Positions 40,947 to 50,339 of a stretch of 52,010 nt of DNA are shown piece after piece. Location of the stretch: NCBI GenBank assembly GCA_014237145.1, contig JAAXOC010000101.1:1-52010 (forward strand), given 5' to 3'. Each line of letters opens with the position of its first letter. Position 1 is the stretch's first letter. The notes below the pieces were generated by a model. It was not told where the DNA came from and did no database searches. It worked only from the letters and a program-made list of their open reading frames with translations. Origin of the DNA: ANME-2 cluster archaeon. GTDB taxonomy: Archaea; Halobacteriota; Methanosarcinia; Methanosarcinales; Methanocomedenaceae. The translations under genes were made by a program, and so were the position numbers.

Positions 40947-41795
40947 TCAGCTAACTTCCTGTTTCTGAAGTTCATTGGCAAACCAAACCGTTCGCTGTGG
41001 GAAGGCGATTTCGATTCCGTTTTCTTCCAGATCCTTCTTTATCTTCCACAGCATCTCCATTTTAAGATCGTACCACTCAGTGGGAGGTGCCCAGATCCTA
41101 ACAATGATATTGACTGCGTTATCTCCGAGATTATCAACAAAAACCGTTGGTGATGGATCTTTAAGGGCAATAGGATGCTCTTCGATAAGGTCTTCAATGA
41201 TCTCAATAGCATCATCAGCATCATCGCTGTACCGTATTCCAACAACATACTCAAATCGTCTTGCAGTATTGGCAACATAATTCGTAATCTTGTTTGTAAA
41301 TACCTTCTCATTTGGTATCCTGACATACAGTCCTTCATAAGTTCTAATTATGGTCGAGACTGTGTGAATGTCCTCTACAAATCCTGAAGTTCCATCGATA
41401 TCTACCTGATCACCGATCTTAATCGGTCTCTCAAACATCAGGAAAAGCCCGGAAACCAGGTTACCTACTATACTCTGTGTTGCAAAACCTATCACTATAC
41501 CAATTATACCCCCTGCAACGAGTAAACCTGAAAGATCAATCTGGAGATCTTTGAGGCTAAATAATACAGCAATGACAATGATCGTGTAATAAGTAACTTT
41601 AATAACTATCTCCATAAGGTCTCTGCTCATCCTATCCTTTAGAGACCTTCTGAGGTAGATTACTACTACTCTGGCTATTAAGACAGCAATTATTAAAAAT
41701 ACTATTATCTTGAGAAGATCGAAACCGGTGACGTTTCCATAAATAACTCTATCCAGAACTGTGAAATTTCCATAAATAACTGTATCAAAAATCAT
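40947..41795 (-). CDS. mscS: MscS-family mechanosensitive channel
   Basis: A 282-residue small-conductance channel that opens on hypo-osmotic shock. N-terminal membrane helices lead to the pore-lining TM3 (GLLVAGGIIGIVIGFATQSI) and the beta domain (RPIKIGDQVDIDGTSGFVED). The C-terminal alpha-beta part ends IAFPQRTVW, as in archaeal MscS. Its ATG overlaps the DUF432 stop (ATGA), so both are translationally coupled. It could release solutes made or recycled by the upstream enzymes. Confidence 0.94.
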   Translation of the reverse strand: MIFDTVIYGNFTVLDRVIYGNVTGFDLLKIIVFLIIAVLIARVVVIYLRRSLKDRMSRDLMEIVIKVTYYTIIVIAVLFSLKDLQIDLSGLLVAGGIIGIVIGFATQSIVGNLVSGLFLMFERPIKIGDQVDIDGTSGFVEDIHTVSTIIRTYEGLYVRIPNEKVFTNKITNYVANTARRFEYVVGIRYSDDADDAIEIIEDLIEEHPIALKDPSPTVFVDNLGDNAVNIIVRIWAPPTEWYDLKMEMLWKIKKDLEENGIEIAFPQRTVWFANELQKQEVS

Positions 41796-42514
41796 ATACC
41801 TTCTTCCATAAGAAACTTTGTTGCAATCATAGGAATCTTTATCGAGGTATAAAGTTCTAAGGACCTTTTCATCCCTTTCCCAAGATGAGAGCCGATAAAA
41901 CCGATTTCTGCGACCTTCTTGCTCAAAATCTTCATATTCGCTTTCATAGAGACCATATCATCACTGTAGTAAATCTTCATTCCGTATGCATTAAAGACCG
42001 CTTTTGTTACTTCCACCCACCTCTTGGTTGTGTTTGTCATGCTAAGTTCTATTACCCCTTCGTAAACTGGATTTATATCAGGCATCGTGAAATAAACATC
42101 ACTCTTCCAGTACTTGCATATAATACCACTTTTAACAGAACCATATAAAGTAAACTTCTGCTTAGCCAGAGAGAGAATATCAATGATCTGATAATCCTTT
42201 TTTCCATGCACGAAAACACCGATCTCGACTGGAAATTTTATAAAGATTATTTTTCTTGCCGTAGGTTCGATAAAAATTGATTTTTCAAACTCTATAAGGA
42301 GATATGGAGTCAGCTCTTTGGGCATGTGCAATGGCTCAATAGGATTAATAAGGACTTTACTGTTACTTGACAGAAAAACATTCTCTACTTCCTCATCCAT
42401 GCACTTTCTTTTGTAAAAGAGACCTCCTTTATCCCTCTCAATAGAAAGAGAGATCCCTTCTCTTACAATACTCAAAGGAATATCATGTAAGCCGAAGATG
42501 CCAGGTACTTTCAT
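41792..42514 (-). CDS. DUF432 family protein
   Basis: A 240-residue DUF432 protein, beta-rich, no membrane helix. Landmarks: IVREGISLSIERDKGGLFYK, ITPYLLIEFEKSIFIEP-like strand and KIIFIKFPVEIGVFV. The family is archaeal and often lies beside mscS genes, as here, suggesting an accessory or regulator of the channel; no function is proven. It overlaps mscS by four bases and follows the amidohydrolase gene three bases downstream. Confidence 0.82.
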   Translation of the reverse strand: MKVPGIFGLHDIPLSIVREGISLSIERDKGGLFYKRKCMDEEVENVFLSSNSKVLINPIEPLHMPKELTPYLLIEFEKSIFIEPTARKIIFIKFPVEIGVFVHGKKDYQIIDILSLAKQKFTLYGSVKSGIICKYWKSDVYFTMPDINPVYEGVIELSMTNTTKRWVEVTKAVFNAYGMKIYYSDDMVSMKANMKILSKKVAEIGFIGSHLGKGMKRSLELYTSIKIPMIATKFLMEEGI

Positions 42515-42517
42515 TAT

Positions 42518-43321
42518 TTATCTACCTCTCATAGCAAATCCCTCAATAATAGCGTTGAATATCTTTCTTCTTAGTACTATAATTATCTCCGTCTTCACTC
42601 TTAATTTCTCTGGATTAAAATAAGCTTCGTTCAGATAGAGCTCACGATTGATCTCCACCTGGATCCAGGGTATCTTATTTCGCCCGTAATGAAACTGTGA
42701 GATATACCCGCCGGAAAACGGATCATTTATTGCAATTTCGCCTTCATCAGCAAATGCATGCCTGAAAGATTCTGCCAATGCACATATCCACTCAGGAGGA
42801 CAGGTTACAGGACCATTTTCCCTGAGCATTCCCTGGCCATCACCCCGATTGCTCAAACATATCAGTGGTCTGGGCTCTCCAGAGTTATCACTGATCGGTG
42901 GTGACCTGGGCAGCATACTATGACAGTCAAGAGCCAGTCTGATATTGCGACTCTCCAGGAGATCATCCAGCTTTTCGTGATATGGAAAGTAATATCTCTG
43001 TAATAATATATCGATAAGAGCAACGTCAGGAAACCTGCCTTTCTTATAGATAGGTGTGCCGTTTGTGGTCATGGTTTTTATAACACCATCCGGGTTTTGC
43101 AAAGGACGATCATCTGGAGCCCGGTTCACATCCACGATCGCCCTTGCGATGGGCATTTCGATGAAAGCCTCCACACTGTTCCTGAAATCGTATATCTTGC
43201 GGGTCAGGGAGTCACTATCATAGAAAATATCCCTTTTTGTAATATCAACCAAATCTTTCACTTCAGGCGGGATGATATCACCACCATGAGGTATGGATAT
43301 TAATAAGGGATATCTGATAAT
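42518..43321 (-). CDS. N-formylglutamate amidohydrolase-like protein with apparent ATT/ATC start
   Basis: Zinc-dependent hydrolase family that removes formyl or acyl groups from glutamate derivatives. The conserved start, YPLLISIPHGGDIIPPEV, is encoded in frame upstream of the first GTG (43261). The only possible initiators there are ATT (43321) or ATC (43318), five to eight bases after GGGAGGG. Further motifs are DCHSMLPRSPP and INDPFSGGYISQFHYG. Starting at GTG would delete the metal-binding His of PHGG. The gene overlaps the GGT stop by one base and is followed by DUF432. The substrate may be a gamma-glutamyl or acyl product of this operon. Confidence 0.83.
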   Translation of the reverse strand: MIRYPLLISIPHGGDIIPPEVKDLVDITKRDIFYDSDSLTRKIYDFRNSVEAFIEMPIARAIVDVNRAPDDRPLQNPDGVIKTMTTNGTPIYKKGRFPDVALIDILLQRYYFPYHEKLDDLLESRNIRLALDCHSMLPRSPPISDNSGEPRPLICLSNRGDGQGMLRENGPVTCPPEWICALAESFRHAFADEGEIAINDPFSGGYISQFHYGRNKIPWIQVEINRELYLNEAYFNPEKLRVKTEIIIVLRRKIFNAIIEGFAMRGR

Positions 43322-44946
43322 TAGTACCCTCCCGCAGTTCCGTCCCTTCTGATTTCAGCTACTCCTTGAAAGCCAGTGTCATCATGCTTTTTCATTACTG
43401 CATGTATTTCGCCCAAATAAAATGAAAATGCTTCCCTTTTATCGATCCTGTAACCTTTCTGTTCAAAGAATGTTATAAGTTCTTCAGGAAAACGTTCTGC
43501 TTCAAGGCTTATCCGTCCTCCCAGCGAACAGTGCAGACGCGGGGCTCGCATAGCCTCACCAATCGATTGATGTTCATCAACTACATGGATCAAAAACTGG
43601 GCAATAGATGAAAATATCCGTTCACTGCCCGGACTACCGACTGCCATCCATATCTTCTTATTACAGAAAATTAGGGTTGGTGCTACCGTAGCCCATGGAA
43701 CCGCATTCGGACGCAGATAAAACGGATGAGAGAATATCTTATATTCATAATCCTTAAGGTAATTATTATAAAGAAAACCAAGCCCATCTGCTGCAGCTTT
43801 ACTCCCGTATGCCCTTTCGATCGACTGGGTCAGGCTGACTGCTGTTCCTGAGCTGTCTATTACTGATAGATGAGTGGTATCTCCTGATACTTCATCTTCA
43901 GTTTCGTGGATAGGCATATGTATTTCTGTTTCACGGGTGATTTTATGGATGCATTTATGGACAAAAGAGCGTTTGATCATATCCTTTTCTGCTACCTGGG
44001 GATAATAATTCGGATCAAAAGGTCTGTCTGAGCTTTCCAGCAGAGCATTTCTAAAAATCTCCACCAACAGCAGTGCCCTGTTGAATTCGTCTCTATTCAG
44101 GTGCCTGGATTTTATCATATTGATTGCCATCAAGGTGAACAACAGGCTTCTTCCTGCACTCGGTGGATGCATACTGTAAACGGTTAAGCCTCGGAATTTC
44201 CGGTGTAGAGGGTTGCGGATGATGGGCCATGGGATTAAAGCAAGGTCGTCATATCTGAGCAAACCGCCATTCTCACGCATATCTGCGTCTATCTGCTTGG
44301 CGATCGTTCCCTGATAGAATTCTTCTATACCCTTTTTGGTAAGTATCTTCAGCATTCTTGCAAGATCAGGCTGGCAGAACCTTTCTCCGATGGGATAAGG
44401 TTCTCCATCCTTTAGAAAGTATTTTTTACCTGATCCGTGCTCAACCCTGTCAAAGTTCTTTAGCTCGCGTTTCTGGAGCTGGTGCTGCAAAGGAGTGATC
44501 GCGTATCCATCCTCAGCTATATGGATAGCAGGTTCAAGTATCTGTTCCCACGGGAGTTTTCCATAATGTTTATTGACGTACCATAGAGTGGCAGGTGTGC
44601 TGGGCACAGTAGTAGCACGATAACCATAGGAACGATCATATTCATAAATAGCACCAATGTGGGCAAGTGATGGAGCCCTGGATGAGCCGTCAACTGCCAG
44701 TACCTTCCCATTTAAATGGATAAGCATCATGGTCTGTCCCCCCATACCACTACTCTGGGGCTCACAGACCCCAAGTGCTAAAGCCGCAGCACAGGCAGCA
44801 TCTACAGCGTTACCTCCCTGCTTTAGTATCTCTACTCCGGCAGAAGTTGCATCAGGAAAGGCAGTAGAGACCATACCGTTCTCTGCCTTGGCACACTTGC
44901 CATCTTCAGTAGGCTGAAAGCCCGATTCAATCTCTTTCAAATCCAT
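43321..44946 (-). CDS. Gamma-glutamyltransferase (GGT) family protein
   Basis: A 541-residue Ntn-hydrolase that cleaves or transfers gamma-glutamyl groups after self-processing. The autocatalytic Thr is present at GDTTHLSVID (near residue 357), with GSGGMGGQ-like CEPQSSGMGGQTMML early and GSPGSERIFSS late. No signal peptide is apparent, so it is probably cytosolic, unlike many bacterial GGTs. I use ATG 44946, four bases after the preceding stop; an ATG at 44973 lies inside the previous gene. Part of the ATP-grasp/M20-GGT-amidohydrolase run. Confidence 0.9.
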   Translation of the reverse strand: MDLKEIESGFQPTEDGKCAKAENGMVSTAFPDATSAGVEILKQGGNAVDAACAAALALGVCEPQSSGMGGQTMMLIHLNGKVLAVDGSSRAPSLAHIGAIYEYDRSYGYRATTVPSTPATLWYVNKHYGKLPWEQILEPAIHIAEDGYAITPLQHQLQKRELKNFDRVEHGSGKKYFLKDGEPYPIGERFCQPDLARMLKILTKKGIEEFYQGTIAKQIDADMRENGGLLRYDDLALIPWPIIRNPLHRKFRGLTVYSMHPPSAGRSLLFTLMAINMIKSRHLNRDEFNRALLLVEIFRNALLESSDRPFDPNYYPQVAEKDMIKRSFVHKCIHKITRETEIHMPIHETEDEVSGDTTHLSVIDSSGTAVSLTQSIERAYGSKAAADGLGFLYNNYLKDYEYKIFSHPFYLRPNAVPWATVAPTLIFCNKKIWMAVGSPGSERIFSSIAQFLIHVVDEHQSIGEAMRAPRLHCSLGGRISLEAERFPEELITFFEQKGYRIDKREAFSFYLGEIHAVMKKHDDTGFQGVAEIRRDGTAGGY

Positions 44947-44950
44947 AATG

Positions 44951-47113
44951 TTACTTCCTCTGCCTGATATCATTCAGCAGCAGTGCAAGTAAAGCAGCTC
45001 TGTCCAGCAGGCTATGCCGCAATATATATTCTTCATTATCATGCGGGGCATCCCCGATAGGGCCAAGACCGTCTATCCTTGCAATATCCTGACGTACTGA
45101 ACATATATCAGATGAACTCCACCTGTGCTCTTTGAGAACCCTTATGTCCAGTCTATTACCGATATCCTTCACACGCTGATAGAGCTCATCTGTTTTTTGA
45201 TTATATGCCATAGGGAGCCGACGGATACCCCCTTCGATCTGGAAACGGGTTTTGCTGCTGTTCGTTTTCTTTATGATCTGATGTATCTTTTGATTGAATG
45301 CATCACCTTGTTCCTGGTTATCAAATCTCACACTCAGTGCTGCTTCACAATATGCACACAGGGTTGCAATACTCGATTTCATCTTCACTTTTCGAGGAAT
45401 TACCACCCCACCATCCACCTCATTGGAAAGTCTGGTCAAACTTGTCAGCAGACTGCTAAAGGAAGCAGTTGCTCTGGCAACATCTCCTGCATTTTCTGCA
45501 TTTATGAGATTCATCTGGCAGTTGTATACTGCAGCTCCTGAACGGGAGGTGATAACAGTTCCATCCAGGGATGCTCCGCTCAATCCTATCACAACCTCTG
45601 CCCTTTGCAGGATTTCCTGTATACTGTTGCTGGTATTCTTTCCATGAAAGGTATTATCGGTGGTCAGCAATATTCCTATCTTCATCTTTCTTAAAAGGCG
45701 GACAAATCGTAAGGCGCGTAATGCTGCAATCATCACTGCTAATCCGCCATTGCTGTCCCATACAGCAGTTCCATAAAGCTTTTGTTCAGTTTCATGGTAA
45801 TGGCTCTGCCGTGTGAATGAAGTGGAATTATCCAGATGGCCAAGAAGCAGCACATCATATTTATTTTCATTTGAATTGCTGAACAGCAGGATGTTCCCAA
45901 TTTCAACCATGGGGATGACCTGATGCGAAAAACCAAGAGGACTGAGCTGCTGCCAGATGAGTGTGCCAAGTTTATTGACACCCTCCACATTCCGTACATA
46001 GGAATTGATAGTGGTCATCTTTTTAAGCAGTTTTTCTATCTCCTCCTGTTTCATTCTTAGAAACCCGCGAATACGTATCGGCAATGGTAAGTGTTCTTTG
46101 CCATATCCAGTTATTTTTTCCTGGAATATTAAATTATCAGAAAAATATCTAACTGCTGCAACATCTACAATTCTATTTACCAATCTGGTATAGTCATAAC
46201 CAGCAACTTTAGCAGCATTAACAAAAGAACCAGTGGGACCAAGACTTGCCATTGAATTGATCTCCAGCAAATAAATATTCTCATCCTCATCCATACGAAT
46301 ATCGACACGTGCAAAATCCCTGAGTCCTAATGCATTGAAAGCATCTTTACACATCCTGACCATTTCATCTGCCAGTTCCCGGGAGATCATTGCAGGACAT
46401 ATCTTTTCCCTGGGTTTTTCCTTTTTGTCATCTACGGTCTGTATAGCGTCCGGATCGTTTTCAAGATCGATCTCCAGAACCGGGAATGCCTCAGGATTGC
46501 CATTTCCTAATAACCCTACACAGAATTCCCTGCCACGGATGAACTGCTCTACCAGGGCTTGTTGTTTAAATTCCGAGATTACGAATTTAACTGCATCACG
46601 CAGGTCAGCTTCATTATACACAACTTTGATGCCATAAGAGACCGCCTCCATTTTGGGTTTTATAATGACCGGGTACCTGACATTACCCATATCCTCATCA
46701 CCTGTGGAAAACACCCAATATTCAGGAGTAGGAATACCATTTTTCTGCAAAATTATCTTCGTGATCACCTTATCAAGGGCAAGTGAATGTCCTTCTGGCC
46801 CTGAGCCCACATAAGGGATTCCAACCATCTCCAGCATAGCCGGAAGATGTGTATAACGGCTTTCACCCTGGATACCATAAGCCATGTTGAAAACCATGCC
46901 CATTCGCTCGCCTTCGATTACACTGGGCATGAATTCTTTTAGCTTTTCAATAATGTACATATTCCCTTCGGCAATTCTGACATTATGCCCACTTTTTTCA
47001 AGTGCATAAGCAACTTTTTTGACAGTCTCCGGGTTGTATATCTCCTTGTTCTGCATACCGAACTGATTGATAACACCAGTCATATCCTTGTTATATATTA
47101 TAGCAACCTTCAT
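44951..47113 (-). CDS. Fusion of D-Ala-D-Ala ligase-like ATP-grasp and M20-type peptidase-like domain
   Basis: A 720-residue two-domain protein. Residues 1-320 are an ATP-grasp ligase (NMAYGIQGESRYTHLPAMLE, PYVGSGPEGHSLALDK, VIIKPKMEAVSYGI, VDIRMDEDENIYLLEINSMA). Residues ~345-720 resemble an M20 carboxypeptidase, with a GHLD zinc motif, GTAVWDSNGGLAVMIAAL and a final APHDNEEY. The catalytic Glu-Glu of M20 enzymes is replaced (LLTTDNTFHGKN), so hydrolysis is doubtful. Such a fusion may build or hold an amide or peptide. First gene of a six-gene run ending with mscS and corA. Confidence 0.88.
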   Translation of the reverse strand: MKVAIIYNKDMTGVINQFGMQNKEIYNPETVKKVAYALEKSGHNVRIAEGNMYIIEKLKEFMPSVIEGERMGMVFNMAYGIQGESRYTHLPAMLEMVGIPYVGSGPEGHSLALDKVITKIILQKNGIPTPEYWVFSTGDEDMGNVRYPVIIKPKMEAVSYGIKVVYNEADLRDAVKFVISEFKQQALVEQFIRGREFCVGLLGNGNPEAFPVLEIDLENDPDAIQTVDDKKEKPREKICPAMISRELADEMVRMCKDAFNALGLRDFARVDIRMDEDENIYLLEINSMASLGPTGSFVNAAKVAGYDYTRLVNRIVDVAAVRYFSDNLIFQEKITGYGKEHLPLPIRIRGFLRMKQEEIEKLLKKMTTINSYVRNVEGVNKLGTLIWQQLSPLGFSHQVIPMVEIGNILLFSNSNENKYDVLLLGHLDNSTSFTRQSHYHETEQKLYGTAVWDSNGGLAVMIAALRALRFVRLLRKMKIGILLTTDNTFHGKNTSNSIQEILQRAEVVIGLSGASLDGTVITSRSGAAVYNCQMNLINAENAGDVARATASFSSLLTSLTRLSNEVDGGVVIPRKVKMKSSIATLCAYCEAALSVRFDNQEQGDAFNQKIHQIIKKTNSSKTRFQIEGGIRRLPMAYNQKTDELYQRVKDIGNRLDIRVLKEHRWSSSDICSVRQDIARIDGLGPIGDAPHDNEEYILRHSLLDRAALLALLLNDIRQRK

Positions 47114-47372
47114 GATTTTTCCACTATGTGATTTTACTATGCTGTAAAATAGTTATTTACGATGTAATTGTCGGAAAAGGTCATAATCTTTCCCAAATCC
47201 ACTTAATCTTCAACCCTAATTTTAGATTAACATCAAACGTTGCAACATTAATAACTACCAGATAAAATTGATTTTGGCTTTTTCTATTCTGCCACAGAGC
47301 ACACTTAAGAGCACAGACAACAATTGATGATACAGTTAATTTTATAGTTTAACAAGTACCACTATTTAGAGG

Positions 47373-47909
47373 ATGTATAAGATTCGCATACACGGTAGAG
47401 GAGGCCAGGGTGCAAAAAAAGCTGCCAAGATGGTAGGCCTGGCTGCTTTTAAGATGGGCAAACAGGTCCAGGATTTTGCATTGTACGGTGCAGAACGGCG
47501 CGGCGCACCTGTAATGAGTTTTGTCAGGATAAACGATGACCCCATACTGGAGCGGGGGTATGTGGACGACCCTGATGTGGTCCTGGTACTTGACAGGACA
47601 TTGCTGGACCTGGTCAATGTGGCTGACGGGCTGTCTGAGAACGGTGTGCTGCTGGTGAACTCGGAACATGAACCTGACATTGACACGCCTGCTGAGGTAA
47701 AAAATGTGGATGCCACAAGTATTGCCCTTGATACTATCGGCAAACCGATATTCAATACAACAATGCTGGGTGCCCTGGCAAAATTCACGAATATCATTTC
47801 AATCGATGCACTGAACTGGGCCATTGAAGAAGAGCTTTCCAAGTATCCCAAAGAGCTGATCGAAGCAAATAAAACCGCTGTTAGAAAATGCTATGAGGTG
47901 GCAAAGTGA
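47373..47909 (+). CDS. porG: Pyruvate:ferredoxin oxidoreductase, gamma subunit
   Basis: Gamma subunit (178 residues) of the CoA-dependent oxidoreductase that interconverts pyruvate with acetyl-CoA, CO2 and reduced ferredoxin. The start MYKIRIHGRGGQGAKKAAKM is the family hallmark, and NTTMLGALAKFTNIISIDAL is the later conserved part. A TATA-like TTTTATAG lies ~30 bases before the ATG, suggesting a very short leader with AGAGG as RBS. First gene of porGDAB, overlapping porD by four bases. Confidence 0.95.
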   Translation: MYKIRIHGRGGQGAKKAAKMVGLAAFKMGKQVQDFALYGAERRGAPVMSFVRINDDPILERGYVDDPDVVLVLDRTLLDLVNVADGLSENGVLLVNSEHEPDIDTPAEVKNVDATSIALDTIGKPIFNTTMLGALAKFTNIISIDALNWAIEEELSKYPKELIEANKTAVRKCYEVAK

Positions 47910-48190
47910 GGGAGGAAGATATACCTTATAAAGGGATTGAGGGTATTCCCATTATCAGAGAGCCGGGCAGTGCAGCAAAGGTCAACAGGGGTTCATGGAG
48001 ACTGGTAAGACCAGTACATCATAGTGAAAAATGTACCAAATGCAAGATATGTTATATTTACTGTCCTGATGCTGCTATTAACTGGACTCCTGATGGTCCC
48101 GAAATCAACCTGACCTCGTGTAAGGGCTGCATGATATGTGCGGAAGAGTGTCCAACCGGTGCCATGACAGAAGAGAAGGAGGGAGCATGA
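47906..48190 (+). CDS. porD: Pyruvate:ferredoxin oxidoreductase, delta (ferredoxin) subunit
   Basis: A 94-residue 2[4Fe-4S] subunit with motifs CTKCKICYIYCP and CKGCMICAEECP, which passes electrons to external ferredoxin. The start is GTG at 47906, overlapping the porG stop (GTGA). An N-terminal ~45-residue extension (IPIIREPGSAAKVNRGSWRL) is typical of PorD. It ends four bases inside the start region of porA. Confidence 0.95.
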   Translation: MREEDIPYKGIEGIPIIREPGSAAKVNRGSWRLVRPVHHSEKCTKCKICYIYCPDAAINWTPDGPEINLTSCKGCMICAEECPTGAMTEEKEGA

Positions 48191-49356
48191 AACAGACACT
48201 TGTTACCGGCAACGAAGCCGCAGCATGGGGTGCAAGGCTGGTCAGGGCCAAGTATATCCCAAATTTCCCTATCACGCCCCAGACCGAGTGTATCGAGACC
48301 CTGGCCCGGTGGAGTGCGGACGGGGAACTACCTGGAACTTATTTTGACAGAATGGAATCAGAGCATTCGGTCATGAGTGCGGCTGTGGGTGCGGCAGCCG
48401 TAGGAAGTCGGGTATTTACTGCGACTTCGTCCCAGGGGCTGTTACTGATGCATGAGGTGTTGTACATTGCGGCCGGGATGCGCCTTCCTATTGTGATGGC
48501 AACCATTTCAAGGGGGCTGGCTGCGCCTGTTACCCTGTGGTCAGACCACAACGATTTCCTTGACCAGAGGGATAGCGGCTGGCTCATGTTCCATGCAGAG
48601 AACAACCAGGAAGTGCTGGATATGGTGCTGCAGGCATATCGCATTGCTGAGGACCCGCGGGTGCTGCTGCCAGCCATGGTCAATATGGACGGATATGTGC
48701 TATCATTCACAGATGAACCCATCATCATCCCTTCACCTGAACAGGTGGAGGAATTCCTGCCAGGATATGATCCGGTCCATACAATAGCAAAGAACAGGCC
48801 TGTCACTGTGGGTCCACCGGTGCTGGATGAGTACTCGATATTCCGGGCGCAGAATCATGTGGCATCCCGCAATGCCCTCACGGTCATTGAAGAGGTACAG
48901 GATGATTTTGAGAAGATTTTCGGCAGGAGGTACCATCTGGTGGATGAGTTTATGCTGGAAGATGCCGAGCTGGTGCTTGTGACCCAGGGTTCCATGAGTA
49001 CCACAGCAAAGGCTGCCATTCTGGAGATGAGGGATGAAGGTATCAAGGTAGGATTGTTAAGACTCAGGGTAATACGCCCGTGGCCCAATGAAGCAGTGGC
49101 CGGGGCATTGAAAGGTGCAAAGGCAATAGCAGTGATCGACCGCAACGTAGCACCGGGCAAGGGTGGTATCATGTTCCCGGAAATAATTGAAACGCTGTAC
49201 AATCTGGACAAACGACCCATTGTGTCCGGTTTTGTGGTGGGATTGGGGGGAAATCCGCAGACAGAAAGTAAGGTAAAGGAGATCACCCATAAACTCATGG
49301 ATGACTTGGCAACGGGACGTCCCAGGATGGAATGGAACGATCTGGAGGAGATCTGA
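48187..49356 (+). CDS. porA: Pyruvate:ferredoxin oxidoreductase, alpha subunit
   Basis: About 389 residues of the alpha chain (pyrimidine and transketolase-C-like domains), starting MKQTLVTGNEAAAWGARLVR. Conserved parts are FPITPQTECIETLA, MESEHSVMSAAVGAAAVGSR, TSSQGLLLMHEVLYIAAGMR and DRNVAPGKGGIMFPE. I take ATG 48187, seven bases after GGAGGGA. It overlaps porD by four bases, and its TGA overlaps the porB ATG (TGATG). Confidence 0.96.
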   Translation: MKQTLVTGNEAAAWGARLVRAKYIPNFPITPQTECIETLARWSADGELPGTYFDRMESEHSVMSAAVGAAAVGSRVFTATSSQGLLLMHEVLYIAAGMRLPIVMATISRGLAAPVTLWSDHNDFLDQRDSGWLMFHAENNQEVLDMVLQAYRIAEDPRVLLPAMVNMDGYVLSFTDEPIIIPSPEQVEEFLPGYDPVHTIAKNRPVTVGPPVLDEYSIFRAQNHVASRNALTVIEEVQDDFEKIFGRRYHLVDEFMLEDAELVLVTQGSMSTTAKAAILEMRDEGIKVGLLRLRVIRPWPNEAVAGALKGAKAIAVIDRNVAPGKGGIMFPEIIETLYNLDKRPIVSGFVVGLGGNPQTESKVKEITHKLMDDLATGRPRMEWNDLEEI

Positions 49357-50261
49357 TGCAGGAGTTCAAGAGTTTAAAGGATATACCAAAACAAGATAAT
49401 TTCACCGGCGGATCATCTGCATGTGCGGGCTGCGGCCCGTCCCTTGGTTTGAAACTTGCATTAAAAGTACTTGGTCTTGACACCATTATTATCAATTCTG
49501 CCGGGTGCATGACCTTGCTGCCCCTGTATCCCAACACACCGTTAAAAGCAAGCTGGATACATAATGCCATTGAGAATGCGGCATCAACTGCAGCCGGGGC
49601 CAGGCACGGCCTGGACAACCTGGGGAACGAGGATATGAATGTAGTGGTGTATGCCGGAGATGGGGCCACCTATGATATCGGCTTTGCTTCCCTGTCAGCA
49701 GCAGCGGCCAAGAACGAGCGCATCATCTACATCTGCTACAACAACCAGTCATATGGCAATACGGGTTTCCAGTGGTCAACGGCAACACCTTACGGCAGTG
49801 AGACCAAAACCACGCCAAGGGGGAAGGAAAATCCCACCGGGACTAATATTGTCAACAAGGACATGCTCAAGATCATGGGTGCCCATAGGGTATATGCAGC
49901 CACTGCATCCCTGGCCTATCCTGTGGATTTCCTGAATAAACTGAGCAGGGCAAAAGAGAGGGATGGTTTTTCATATATTGAACTATTGGGGGCATGTACT
50001 GCCGGGTGGAACTACGATCCCAGATTGACTATCAAGATATCCAAACTTGCTGTGCGCTGCGGAATGTGGCCCCTGTATGAAATAGAGCACGGGATGCTGA
50101 CCCTGAACAAGGATTTCAGTGAACTTAAGCCAATTGATGAATTCCTGAAAATGCAGGGACGCTACCGGGCGCTGCCCCCGGATGGTGTGGACCGGCTTCA
50201 GGCGCTTATTAATGAGCACTGGGCTGAACTGAAGGAATATAACAAGCAGCGGTACGTTTAG
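49356..50261 (+). CDS. porB: Pyruvate:ferredoxin oxidoreductase, beta subunit
   Basis: About 301 residues with the thiamine-diphosphate-binding part: FTGGSSACAGCGPSLGLKLA, YAGDGATYDIGFASLSAAAA (GDG...N motif) and CYNNQSYGNTGFQWS. Cysteines in CAGCG and later positions supply a [4Fe-4S] cluster. The start overlaps porA; a second possible ATG is 24 bases earlier. This completes the archaeal four-subunit operon. In methanogens Por makes pyruvate from acetyl-CoA for biosynthesis. Confidence 0.96.
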   Translation: MQEFKSLKDIPKQDNFTGGSSACAGCGPSLGLKLALKVLGLDTIIINSAGCMTLLPLYPNTPLKASWIHNAIENAASTAAGARHGLDNLGNEDMNVVVYAGDGATYDIGFASLSAAAAKNERIIYICYNNQSYGNTGFQWSTATPYGSETKTTPRGKENPTGTNIVNKDMLKIMGAHRVYAATASLAYPVDFLNKLSRAKERDGFSYIELLGACTAGWNYDPRLTIKISKLAVRCGMWPLYEIEHGMLTLNKDFSELKPIDEFLKMQGRYRALPPDGVDRLQALINEHWAELKEYNKQRYV

Positions 50262-50339
50262 TACATTCAGTATTTCAGTACGCACAATATTTCAGTTTGT
50301 TCAGTACGTTTAGTATTTCAGTACGTTTAATACAGGTTT

